Program-made: the position numbers and the translations under genes
Shown here: in pieces, positions 43,125-51,150 of the stretch
How the letters are laid out: every line of letters begins with the position of its first letter
How positions within the stretch are numbered: position 1 is the stretch's first letter
Assembly (NCBI GenBank): GCA_036274895.1
Contig: DASUEU010000037.1
Location: forward strand, 310,001-374,000
DNA from: CALMKX01 sp036274895
GTDB taxonomy: Bacteria; Acidobacteriota; Thermoanaerobaculia; Multivoradales; SZUA-115
Direction: 5' to 3'
DNA length: 64,000 nucleotides
The notes under the pieces: model-generated
Database searches by the model: none
Seen by the model: only the letters and a program-made list of their open reading frames with translations
Told to the model about the DNA's origin: nothing

Positions 43125-44424
43125 CTCACTCACACCACTCCTGCGGTGCGAGTATCAGCTCGAGGATCTGCGAGCACTTCGCTCTTTCCTCGACCATGCC
43201 GGAACCTTTTGCTTCGATGCCCTGGGAACCGGGCTGTACTCTGCCTCCGCGGCTTCGGGAGCCACTGCTGAGTCGAGTGGCTATAAGCATGCCTGGGTAC
43301 GCGACAACGTCTACATCGCGTATGGCTTGCGAGTTGACGGCCAGGTGGAGGCTGCCAAGGCAGCCGTCCTTGCTTTGGCAAGGTACTTCCTGATGCACCA
43401 GCAGAGGTTCCTGGAGGTCATCGCCAGCCCTTCTGTCGGTGCTGACAAGATGTTACGACCCCACGTGCGGTTCGATGCTGAGACACTCGGGGAGCTGACC
43501 GAGGAGTGGGAACACGCTCAGAATGACGCGCTGGGTTATTTTCTCTGGATCTTCTGTCTGATGATCCGGAGAGGCGATTGTGAGCTTGCTCCAGATCACG
43601 ATCACCTGCTGAACTTCATGACCCAGTACTTCGCAGCCATCCAGTACTGGCACGACGAAGACAGTGGGCACTGGGAAGAGGATCGCAAGGTTAGTGCTTC
43701 GAGTATCGGCGTCGTCGTATCTGGACTGAGGGAACTACAGGAACTTCTTCGCTCACCCACAGGGAGCAGGTTGAGTAGACTCATACAGCCGGCTCGAGTC
43801 GAGTGGCTAGTAACCCAGGGTCGGCGGACACTTGCCAAGATTCTTCCCGCCGAGAGCCTACCGAGTCACGGACGCTCCGGGCGCCGCCACGACGCAGCTC
43901 TGCTCTTCCTGGTCGAGCCCCTTCGACTCGTGGAGGGTGCGTCGGCCTTGCAGATTGTGCGGGACATTCGGGAGCAACTTCAGGGAGACCACGGCATACG
44001 TCGCTACAAGGGCGACTCCTACTGGGGCGCCAACTACCGCTCCCACCTGACCGCCGACCAGCGAACTGCCTCGCTGAATTCGGTTCGGAAACTGAGAGAG
44101 AGCCTCTCGCACGATGGTCTCGAGGCTCAATGGTGCATCTTCGATCCGCTTCTATCAGCCTTCTATGGCCGCATGTACTTGCGTTCCGGCAGCGGCGAGC
44201 ACCTCGCGCAACAAATAATGTACCTGAACCGCTCTTTAGGTCAGTTGACCGGTGAGGACTGCGGCTTCCCTTCGTTGCGTTGTCCTGAACTTTACTTCCT
44301 CGAGCAGGGCCGCTACGTTCCGAACGATCATACCCCGCTCCTCTGGACCCAGGCGAACCTTCTCGTGGCGTTGAATGCCATGGAGGATTCCTTGCGCTCA
44401 GGGCGAAGCGAGGGGGAGGCATGA
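43090..44424 (+). CDS. GH15-like protein related to phosphorylase kinase alpha/beta subunits
   Basis: 444-residue (alpha/alpha)6-barrel protein. Recognisable segments are YKHAWVRDNVYIAYGLRVDGQVEAA near residues 65-90, EWEHAQNDALGYFLWIFCLMI near 138, YWHDEDSGHWEEDRKVSASSIGVVVSGLREL near 186-216, and NDHTPLLWTQANLLVALNAM near the C-terminus. These match the glucoamylase-like domain shared by GH15 and phosphorylase b kinase regulatory subunits. No signal peptide is evident, so it may act on cytoplasmic glucans. The gene has lower GC than its neighbours and ends in a four-base overlap with the amylase gene. Confidence 0.8.
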   Translation: MSGNALPLIHNSSLTPLLRCEYQLEDLRALRSFLDHAGTFCFDALGTGLYSASAASGATAESSGYKHAWVRDNVYIAYGLRVDGQVEAAKAAVLALARYFLMHQQRFLEVIASPSVGADKMLRPHVRFDAETLGELTEEWEHAQNDALGYFLWIFCLMIRRGDCELAPDHDHLLNFMTQYFAAIQYWHDEDSGHWEEDRKVSASSIGVVVSGLRELQELLRSPTGSRLSRLIQPARVEWLVTQGRRTLAKILPAESLPSHGRSGRRHDAALLFLVEPLRLVEGASALQIVRDIREQLQGDHGIRRYKGDSYWGANYRSHLTADQRTASLNSVRKLRESLSHDGLEAQWCIFDPLLSAFYGRMYLRSGSGEHLAQQIMYLNRSLGQLTGEDCGFPSLRCPELYFLEQGRYVPNDHTPLLWTQANLLVALNAMEDSLRSGRSEGEA

Positions 44425-46166
44425 TGAGAGCTGTAGCCGCCTCTGTAGCACTACTTCCCTTGCTAGTGGCCAGCCACGGCAGCCCCGAGGGGCTCCTGCG
44501 CCATCATTTCCAGGAGAGCGAGAATCGCCTCCTCCTTTTCTCCGGCGCAGACACTGAGAAGGTGGATCCCCGCTTTCGCGGGGATGACGGAGCGAGCACT
44601 CAAGACGCCGAGCGGGGGCTCGGCGCTCCCAGGACCCTTGCCCCTCCTCCTCCCGCCTGGCAGCTGGACTGGGCTCAAGGGGCGGTGTTCTACCAGGTCT
44701 TCGTGCGCAGCTTCGCCGACTCGGACGGGGACGGCGTCGGTGACTTCAAGGGCCTGATCGCCAAGCTCGACTACTTGAACGACGGCGACCCGGCGACGGC
44801 GACCGACCTGGGGGTCGAGGGGCTGTGGCTGATGCCGGTCTTCGAGTCCCCCAGCTACCACGGCTACGACGTGGTGGACTACGAGCGCATCGAGGCCGAC
44901 TACGGCACCGCGGCCGACTTTGAGCGCTTCCTGGCCGAGGCCCACCGCCGCGGGATGAAGGTGATCCTCGACCTGATGGTCAATCACACCTCGAGCCAGC
45001 ACCCGTGGTTCGTCGAGTCGGCCCGCTCGCCGGAGTCCCCCAAGCGCGACTGGTACGTCTGGCGGACGGACGATCCGGGCTGGCGCCAGCCCTGGGGCAA
45101 TGGCCCGACCTGGCACCAGAAGAACGGCGCCTTCTACTACGGCATCTTCTGGAGCGGCATGCCGGACTTGAACTTCGCCACACCGGCGGTGCGGGCGGAG
45201 GTGAAGCGCCTGGCTGACCTCTGGCTCGAACGCGGGGTGGACGGTTTCCGCCTGGACGCCGCCCGCCACCTCTTCGCCGACGGGCCGGGGGACCAGCAAA
45301 ACGACCGCCCCGAGACCTACGCCTTCTGGCGGGAGCTCGCAGCCCACGTGCGGGCTCGCCACCCGCAGGCCCTGCTGGTGGGAGAGAACTGGACGACCAC
45401 CGAGATCATCGCCTCCTACTACGACGCCCTGCCGATGAGCTTCAACTTCCCCCTGGCGAGTTCCTTGATCGACGCCGTGGCCAAGGGCGATGCCTCGGCC
45501 GTGGCCTACAAGCTCGATGAGATGGCCCAGCTCTACCCCTCCGGGGCCCTCGATGCGCCCTTCCTCTCCAACCACGACATGCCTCGCCTGGCCACTCAGC
45601 TCGGGGGGGACCCGGCCCGGGTGCGCGCCGCCCTCCAGATCCTGCTGACCCTGCCGGGGACGCCCTTCGTCTACTACGGCGACGAGCTGGGCCTCGTCAA
45701 CGGCCCCGGCCGGGAGGACCAGCACAAGCGCACGCCCATGCCCTGGGACGCGAGCCCGGGCGGCGGCTTCACGGCCGGCAAGCCGTGGTTCGCCTTCGCC
45801 CCGGGCAAGGAGACCGTGAACGTGGCCGCTGAGAGCGCCGACCCCGGCTCGGTCCTCTCGCGGGTGCGGCGCTTCCTGGCCCTGCGGCGGGGCTCCGAGG
45901 CCCTGCGCAAGGGCAAGCTGACACTGGTGCCGGGCTCACCGGCCCAGGACGGCCGGCTGCTCGCCTTCCTGCGCGAGGCGCCCGGGGAACGGCTGCTGGT
46001 GGTGCATAACGTGACCGGGGAAAGGGTGGTGGACCGGTTGAAGGTGGGAGCGGCGAGCCTGGAGGCGATGGAGGTGCCCGCCGGGGCGGGGGCGCGGGCG
46101 GTGGAAGGGGCGATCGAGGTCGAGCTGCCGCCCCTCAGCGCTGCCGTGTGGCGGATCCGGCGGTAG
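44421..46166 (+). CDS. Secreted alpha-amylase family (GH13) enzyme
   Basis: 581-residue GH13 enzyme. A signal peptide (AVAASVALLPLLVASHG) and a linker of about 70 residues precede the catalytic barrel, which begins GAVFYQVFVRSFADSDGDGVGDFKG. The four GH13 regions are DLMVNH near 184, GFRLDAARH near 277 (nucleophile Asp), VGENW near 320 (acid/base Glu) and LSNHD near 384. Overall pattern is like oligo-1,6-glucosidase or maltogenic exo-acting members. The linker contains VDPRFRGDDG, the translation of a REP repeat inserted in frame. It starts at ATGATG overlapping the upstream stop, with a GGGGGAGG Shine-Dalgarno. Confidence 0.93.
   Translation: MMRAVAASVALLPLLVASHGSPEGLLRHHFQESENRLLLFSGADTEKVDPRFRGDDGASTQDAERGLGAPRTLAPPPPAWQLDWAQGAVFYQVFVRSFADSDGDGVGDFKGLIAKLDYLNDGDPATATDLGVEGLWLMPVFESPSYHGYDVVDYERIEADYGTAADFERFLAEAHRRGMKVILDLMVNHTSSQHPWFVESARSPESPKRDWYVWRTDDPGWRQPWGNGPTWHQKNGAFYYGIFWSGMPDLNFATPAVRAEVKRLADLWLERGVDGFRLDAARHLFADGPGDQQNDRPETYAFWRELAAHVRARHPQALLVGENWTTTEIIASYYDALPMSFNFPLASSLIDAVAKGDASAVAYKLDEMAQLYPSGALDAPFLSNHDMPRLATQLGGDPARVRAALQILLTLPGTPFVYYGDELGLVNGPGREDQHKRTPMPWDASPGGGFTAGKPWFAFAPGKETVNVAAESADPGSVLSRVRRFLALRRGSEALRKGKLTLVPGSPAQDGRLLAFLREAPGERLLVVHNVTGERVVDRLKVGAASLEAMEVPAGAGARAVEGAIEVELPPLSAAVWRIRR
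44563..44588 (+). repeat. REP element inside the amylase coding region
   Basis: The unit begins TGGATCCCCGCTTTCGCGGG and ends GATGAC, with ATCCCCGC pairing to GCGGGGAT around TTTC. It is the same family and orientation as the right-hand unit at 30024-30049. It is read in frame as DPRFRGDD between signal peptide and catalytic domain. Confidence 0.85.
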
Positions 46167-46186
46167 GGGCGCGGTCACCGCGCCCC
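46166..46186. terminator. Bidirectional stem-loop terminator between convergent glucan operons
   Basis: GGGGCGCGG and CCGCGCCCC form a perfect 9-base stem around TCA, starting on the last base of the amylase stop and ending 14 bases before the stop of the minus-strand gene. There is no T-run, so termination strength is uncertain, but position and symmetry suit both strands. Confidence 0.7.
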
Positions 46187-46199
46187 CAACCGGAAGCCC

Positions 46200-47183
46200 T
46201 CACGGCTTGATCTCCGCCGGCACCACGCCCGGTAGGACCACCGGCCGTTCGTCCTGCGCGTCCCAGCCGCGCAGCAACCGCTCCTGGCTCTCCCCCGGCG
46301 GCACCAACAGGTCGACCACCGGTGGCTGGAGCGCGCCGTTCTCTCGACCGCCCCCCAACCGCTCCCGCCAGCTGCCCGGCGAGATCGGCAGGTTCATCAG
46401 CCGGGCCTCCTGCTGCTCTCTCAGCCCGAGCACCGAGCCGATACCCGTCTCCTGGTGGATGTCCGCCGCCGTCACCACCAGGAGGTAGCCCCAATCCGGC
46501 GACGCCGGAGCGCCCAGGAACGAATCGGGCACGAAGAAGCTCACCGTATTGCCGCGCACCCTGACCCGATTGGGGAAATAGACCCGGGTCTCCAAATCTG
46601 CGGGCACCGACTTCTTGAGCTCTGCCACGGCAGCGTCCTGCTCCGGCGTGCCCCCCGAACCTTCGGCCTTCTGCACCTCGGTCATCGCCCCGAGCACGAT
46701 CTTCGACAGTAGCTCCCGCGCCTCGTTCGGCCGTGGGGTCAGGCAGATCGCGCGGTCCCAGGCGAACTCCGGGGCGATCTGCGCCTTGCGCCCGGGGAGA
46801 GTGGAGACTCCCCCCGAGCCAGGCTGACGATCGCGATCGACGTAGAGGTCGATGTTGAACGTGTAGAAGCCGAAGCGGAACACCTGGTCCATCGGTGTCC
46901 CGAGGGCGTCGAAGGCACCACGGCTCGGCGTGCGGACGGGCCGGGCGAAGGTGACGGCGAACTCCGTGCCGTCCCCCTCGCGCTCGGCAACGACCGACAG
47001 CACGTCGAGCTCCCCCTTGGCGAAATCCCCGACGGTGGGATAGAGCAGGCCGCCGTCACCGTGGTCATCTCCCCTCGGATCGGCGAGCTCCCACAGCTTC
47101 GCGCCGGCCCCAACCGGGCTCGCGGTACCGATCAACATCGCCACCAACGGGCCCACCACCATCCAGATCCGCAGATTCTTCAC
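46200..47183 (-). CDS. Exported glucodextranase C-terminal-domain-like protein
   Basis: 327-residue protein with a signal peptide (WMVVGPLVAMLIGTASPVGA). The mature start KLWELADPRGDDHGDGGLLYPT and later FYTFNIDLYVDRDRQPGSGG match the carbohydrate-binding C-terminal module of glucodextranase and related amylolytic proteins. A paralogous protein is encoded at 49439-50227 (SFSDPTGDDNGPGGYTYPT). A GTG start with AGGAGA eight bases upstream. It follows the outer-membrane barrel gene by nine bases. Glucan binding at or outside the outer membrane is inferred. The C-terminal 40 residues are Pro-rich and not conserved in the paralogue. Confidence 0.8.
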   Translation of the reverse strand: MKNLRIWMVVGPLVAMLIGTASPVGAGAKLWELADPRGDDHGDGGLLYPTVGDFAKGELDVLSVVAEREGDGTEFAVTFARPVRTPSRGAFDALGTPMDQVFRFGFYTFNIDLYVDRDRQPGSGGVSTLPGRKAQIAPEFAWDRAICLTPRPNEARELLSKIVLGAMTEVQKAEGSGGTPEQDAAVAELKKSVPADLETRVYFPNRVRVRGNTVSFFVPDSFLGAPASPDWGYLLVVTAADIHQETGIGSVLGLREQQEARLMNLPISPGSWRERLGGGRENGALQPPVVDLLVPPGESQERLLRGWDAQDERPVVLPGVVPAEIKP

Positions 47184-47192
47184 ATCGATCTC

Positions 47193-49394
47193 CTAGAACC
47201 GGACCTTCATGAAGACCTTCAGCCGCTGCTGCTCGAAGTCGCGAGTCTCGAGGCTGTTCCAGCCGCCGAAACGGCCACGGAAGCCCGGCGAGCCCACCGG
47301 CACGTTGTTGCTGGCGGAGGTCGCCTCGTCGGCGAACTGCACCACGAAGCCGCTGCCGAAGTCGGGATCGAAGTCGCCGAAGTTGTACTCGTAGTTGGCG
47401 CCGAACTCCGCACCGCCGAGGTCGTAGTGCGCGTAGAGCATGACCTTGTTCTTCTGGTGGTCGCCGGAGGCCAGCTCGTGCAGCTGGTAGGCCTGGAAGG
47501 CGGTGTTGCCGTCCTCGAGCTCGGCGTCGTAGTACTCGTAGGTCAGCGAGCCGTAGAGCCGATTGCTCAGCTGGTAGCCGGCCCCGAGCTGCAACATCAT
47601 GTAGGACAGGTCACGATCGTCGTCCGACAGCGAGTCGAACGGTTTCCACTGGTAACCGGTCACGCCGTTGACGGTGATCACCGGCGGGTTGCCGTAGATG
47701 TCCGCCGTGGTGTTGCCGGTCGAATAGAAGTTGCGGTTGCCGGCGCACGCCCCGCCGCCGCCCGGGCAGTCGCCCGCCTGGTAGGGCAGGAAGCGGGCCT
47801 CGTTGAGACGTTTGTCGGTCTCGTCGACGAACTTGATCTTGCCGAACAGGTCGACACCACGGCCGACGTCGATCAGGTAACGGCCGGAAAGCACCGCGAT
47901 CTTGGTCTCCTTGTCCTGGAACGGCGCGTAGGCGCTGCGGAAGTTGTGGCCCACGCCGGTGTCCAGCTCGTGCACCGGGAAGACGCTCGAGGTCACCGAA
48001 CGGCTGGGGTCGTCGAAGGCTTGCCAGTTGGTGTTGTAGTCGATCCAGCTGTACTCGGCCTTGAGCTCGAGGTCACCGATCGTCCAGCTCGGCACGATGG
48101 TGAAGCCCTTCCAACCGATCACCGTCTCGGCCATCGGCTCCTCGAAGTCGGTGAACTCGTTGTCGACGTTGATCGTCGCCACCTGCTGGGCGCTACCTTG
48201 CCAGCCACCGTAGCCGATGCGGGTGGGGTTGCCGCCGAAGACGCCGAACGCCGCGTTGGACGGACCGGGGAACGCCCAGGCCGCGTCGTGGCCCTCGGTC
48301 AGAAGCACATCGGCCTCGCGGCGGGCAGCCATCATCGACACGTACTCGGCGCCGATGTCGAAGGCCTCGATCGAGAACGACAAGCCGTTGTCGAAGGGAT
48401 CGTTGATGTCGACGTTGAGCTTGATGGCGTCGTCGGAAAGCTCACCGGCCGGCACCGGAGAGAAGCCGGAGAGACCGAAGAAGTTGGCCGGTGCGCCCAG
48501 CTCGGGGATCGAGTCCGCGGAGGACTTGTAGTACATGGCGCGGATGTCAAAGGTCGAGCTGGGGTGCACGCCGAGGCGGGCACCGACCACGGTGTTGCGG
48601 AAGCGGGTGCGGATGTCCCGGCCGTCGTCGCGGTTGCGGTCGAAGTTGTCGACCTCGATGTCGTTGACGTACTGGACCACGCCGGTGATGTCGAAGGTCG
48701 AGCTGGGCGTGAAGCCGAGCTGGAGGCCGTAGGCGGCATCCTGGGCGTGATAGGTGCCGGTCTGGAAGTTCGGGCCGGCCCACAGGCGGGGTAGCGAGAT
48801 GCGCGCGAAGTCGTAGGTGAACTTGCGGCCGGCGGCGGAGCCCTGGAAGAGCAGGCCGGAGCCGTTGTCACGGTCGATGTAGCGGATCTTGCCGATGGTG
48901 AAGGGATCGAACATGCCCCAGTCCGAGGAGCCGACGGTCACCTGGTCGACCCAGCTGTAGCCCGGTCGCAGGGTGACGGTCAGACCGCGGAACTTCACGT
49001 ACTGGGCCGAGCGCGAGTCGAACTCGCCGCAGTCGCCCGAGACGCAGGGGTTGTTCGGATCGATGAAGTTGCTGCGCCCGCCGAAGCCGCCGAAGTTGGT
49101 CCAGAAGTTCTGGTTGAAACGGGACTGGATGCGCCCCGAGACCTCGACGTGCTTGCTGGGCTTGGCCGACAGCAGCAGCTCGAGCTCGGTGCCCTGGCCG
49201 TTGTTGCCGTAGGCCTCCGAGGGGATGGTGGTGAAGCTGTAGAGGCCGCCGCTGTCGCGCGCGGTCGACCAGAGGAACTTGGTGTAGTCGACGCCGCTCC
49301 AGGTCAGCTTCTGGGTGTCCTCGGCCAGGGCGGACCCGGCGGCGAGGCCCAGGAGCCCCAAGACAGCGAGCCAGATTCTCGATCGTGATCTCAT
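47193..49394 (-). CDS. Outer-membrane beta-barrel protein (putative maltodextrin porin)
   Basis: 733-residue protein with a signal peptide (WLAVLGLLGLAAGSALAE). The mature chain is rich in alternating aromatic and polar strands and short turns (VEVSGRIQSRFNQNF, LKAEYSWIDYNTNWQ, RLYGSLTYEYYDAELED, KVMLYAHYDLGGAEFGANYEYNFG), and ends in KVFMKVRF, with the terminal Phe recognised by the BAM machinery. No TonB box or plug domain is seen, so a passive channel is more likely than a TonB receptor. GAGGAG precedes the ATG. Its place between two glucan-binding-type genes and next to the mal ABC genes suggests maltodextrin passage. Confidence 0.82.
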   Translation of the reverse strand: MRSRSRIWLAVLGLLGLAAGSALAEDTQKLTWSGVDYTKFLWSTARDSGGLYSFTTIPSEAYGNNGQGTELELLLSAKPSKHVEVSGRIQSRFNQNFWTNFGGFGGRSNFIDPNNPCVSGDCGEFDSRSAQYVKFRGLTVTLRPGYSWVDQVTVGSSDWGMFDPFTIGKIRYIDRDNGSGLLFQGSAAGRKFTYDFARISLPRLWAGPNFQTGTYHAQDAAYGLQLGFTPSSTFDITGVVQYVNDIEVDNFDRNRDDGRDIRTRFRNTVVGARLGVHPSSTFDIRAMYYKSSADSIPELGAPANFFGLSGFSPVPAGELSDDAIKLNVDINDPFDNGLSFSIEAFDIGAEYVSMMAARREADVLLTEGHDAAWAFPGPSNAAFGVFGGNPTRIGYGGWQGSAQQVATINVDNEFTDFEEPMAETVIGWKGFTIVPSWTIGDLELKAEYSWIDYNTNWQAFDDPSRSVTSSVFPVHELDTGVGHNFRSAYAPFQDKETKIAVLSGRYLIDVGRGVDLFGKIKFVDETDKRLNEARFLPYQAGDCPGGGGACAGNRNFYSTGNTTADIYGNPPVITVNGVTGYQWKPFDSLSDDDRDLSYMMLQLGAGYQLSNRLYGSLTYEYYDAELEDGNTAFQAYQLHELASGDHQKNKVMLYAHYDLGGAEFGANYEYNFGDFDPDFGSGFVVQFADEATSASNNVPVGSPGFRGRFGGWNSLETRDFEQQRLKVFMKVRF

Positions 49395-49438
49395 GGTGTT
49401 CTCCTCAATCTCATGGCAAGCGATCTGCGCCGGGGCCC

Positions 49439-50227
49439 TCAGCCCTTGCGCACCATTGTCAGGGTAGCCTTCTTCTTCGACGAGCCGTCGGCGTTGCACT
49501 CGTAGGCGAGCATCGCCGCCTGGCCTTCGCCCAGCACGTCCATCACGTGCGGGTCGCAGTCGCCGTCGGTGCCGCCGCCGAAGCGGTGCTGGCCCTCGAA
49601 CTCGTTGACCTTGCGGGTCAAGAGGTCGTTGTCAGCCGGGAAGCCCTCGTTCGACTGCATCACCACCTGATAGCCCCAGGTGGCGGGATCGCCGCCGCCC
49701 AGATCCGACAACGACACCGAGCCGGAGATGGTCCGGCCGGAGCCACGGACGCGGTTCGGCGCCAGCAAGGAAGCCTGCATGGCACCGCCCTTGGCTTCGA
49801 TCTCCTGGTGCACCCGGGCGAAGGCCTGCGGGGAGAGGATCACGCACTTGTCCCAGGCGCTCGCGGGCGCGAAGGCGACGTTTACGCCCGGCGGGCTGTC
49901 GGTGAAGCCGCTGCCCTCCTTGCCGTCTGTGTCGATGAAAACGAAGATCATCTGCACCGAGAAGCCAACCCCCATGCGCCAGGGATCGTCGAGGTTCGAG
50001 TTGACGGTGACCTCGAATTCCACCTTGTCGCCCTTGGCGTTGACTTCGAACTTGGTGAGGTCGAACGAGCCGGCCTTGTAGACGGCGTCGGTGGGATAGG
50101 TATAGCCACCGGGGCCGTTGTCGTCTCCGGTCGGATCGGAGAACGAGACCGCCTGCGCCCAGGCCGGGAGTGCCCCGAACAGCAGCGCACACACCAGCAG
50201 AGGAAGTGTTCTGAACAGTTTCTTCAT
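49439..50227 (-). CDS. Exported glucodextranase C-terminal-domain-like protein, second copy
   Basis: 262-residue protein with a signal peptide (LFRTLPLLVCALLFGALPAWAQ) and the module start AVSFSDPTGDDNGPGGYTYPTDAVYKAGSFDLTKFEV. FSVQMIFVFIDTDGKEGSGF matches the FYTFNIDLYVDRDRQPGSGG segment of the paralogue at 46.2 kb. Two Cys (CDPH and AYECN near the C-terminus) may form a disulfide. An unusually good GGAAGGAGGT Shine-Dalgarno precedes the ATG, suggesting high expression. It sits between malG and the outer-membrane barrel gene. It probably binds alpha-glucans in the periplasm or at the surface. Confidence 0.8.
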   Translation of the reverse strand: MKKLFRTLPLLVCALLFGALPAWAQAVSFSDPTGDDNGPGGYTYPTDAVYKAGSFDLTKFEVNAKGDKVEFEVTVNSNLDDPWRMGVGFSVQMIFVFIDTDGKEGSGFTDSPPGVNVAFAPASAWDKCVILSPQAFARVHQEIEAKGGAMQASLLAPNRVRGSGRTISGSVSLSDLGGGDPATWGYQVVMQSNEGFPADNDLLTRKVNEFEGQHRFGGGTDGDCDPHVMDVLGEGQAAMLAYECNADGSSKKKATLTMVRKG

Positions 50228-50265
50228 GGGAAGTTACCTCCTTCCGGTCGGTCGGTGCATCCGAC

Positions 50266-51150
50266 CTAACCTTTCACCGATCCGGCCGTGAGGCCGGAGA
50301 TCAAGAATTTCTGCAGGAAGAGGAAGAGCAGGACGATCGGCAGGGCGACGATGATCGCCCCCGCCGCGAAATAGCCCCATTGTTGCGAGAAGCCGCCGAC
50401 GAAGAACTTGAGCCCCACCGGGGCCGTGTACATCGCCTCCGAGTCCATGAAGGTGGCGGCGAGGATGAACTCGTTCCAGCCGGTCATGAAGGAGAAGAGG
50501 GCGGTGACGGCCACCGCCGGCTTGGCGAGCGGCAGGACGATGCGGAAGAAGATCATCCACGGCGAGGCGCCATCGATCAGCGCCGACTCCTCGAGCTCGC
50601 GGGGAATGGTGTCGAAGTAGCCCTTGAGCATCCAGACGCAGAAGGGAATGGCGGTGGTGACGTAGACCAGCACCAAGCCGGTGCGGGTGGAGCCCAGGCC
50701 CAGCCACTTGACGATGATGATGTAAAGGGGCACCAGGGTCAGCACGCCGGGGAACATCTGCGACACCAGAAAGGACATCAGGCCCGCACGGCGCCCCGGG
50801 AAGCGGAAGCGGGAAAAGGCGTAGGCGGCGGTGCAGGCGAGGAAGACGCCGAGCACCATGGTCGCCGCCGCCACCAGCACGCTGTTCAAGAGCCAGAGCC
50901 CGAAGGGTTGGTCCCCCAGCACGTCGCGGAAGTTGGCGAGCGACAGCGCGCTCGGCCAGGGGATGATGGCGCGCAGCCGATCGAGAAGGCTCGGATCCGC
51001 CGGTAGATCGACGAAAGACAGGCTCTGCTGCCCGGAGAAGGCGACCGTGATCACCCACAGGATGGGATAGCTCGAATACAGCACGGCGATGACCAGCAAC
51101 ACGTGCATCAGAGCGTGGGGCGACTCGCCCTTGCGCTTGCTATCGCTCAT
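50266..51150 (-). CDS. malG: Maltose/maltodextrin ABC transporter permease MalG
   Basis: 294-residue inner-membrane permease with six helices. The cytoplasmic EAA loop that docks the ATPase is ELEESALIDGASPWMIFFRIVLPLAKP near residues 195-222. The opening HVLLVIAVLYSSYPILWVITVAFSG and the C-terminus FLFLQKFLISGLTAGSVKG match the MalG pattern (FLQKFLVxGLTAGGVKG). It overlaps malF by ATGA. With MalF and two MalK subunits it forms the uptake channel. Confidence 0.94.
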   Translation of the reverse strand: MSDSKRKGESPHALMHVLLVIAVLYSSYPILWVITVAFSGQQSLSFVDLPADPSLLDRLRAIIPWPSALSLANFRDVLGDQPFGLWLLNSVLVAAATMVLGVFLACTAAYAFSRFRFPGRRAGLMSFLVSQMFPGVLTLVPLYIIIVKWLGLGSTRTGLVLVYVTTAIPFCVWMLKGYFDTIPRELEESALIDGASPWMIFFRIVLPLAKPAVAVTALFSFMTGWNEFILAATFMDSEAMYTAPVGLKFFVGGFSQQWGYFAAGAIIVALPIVLLFLFLQKFLISGLTAGSVKG

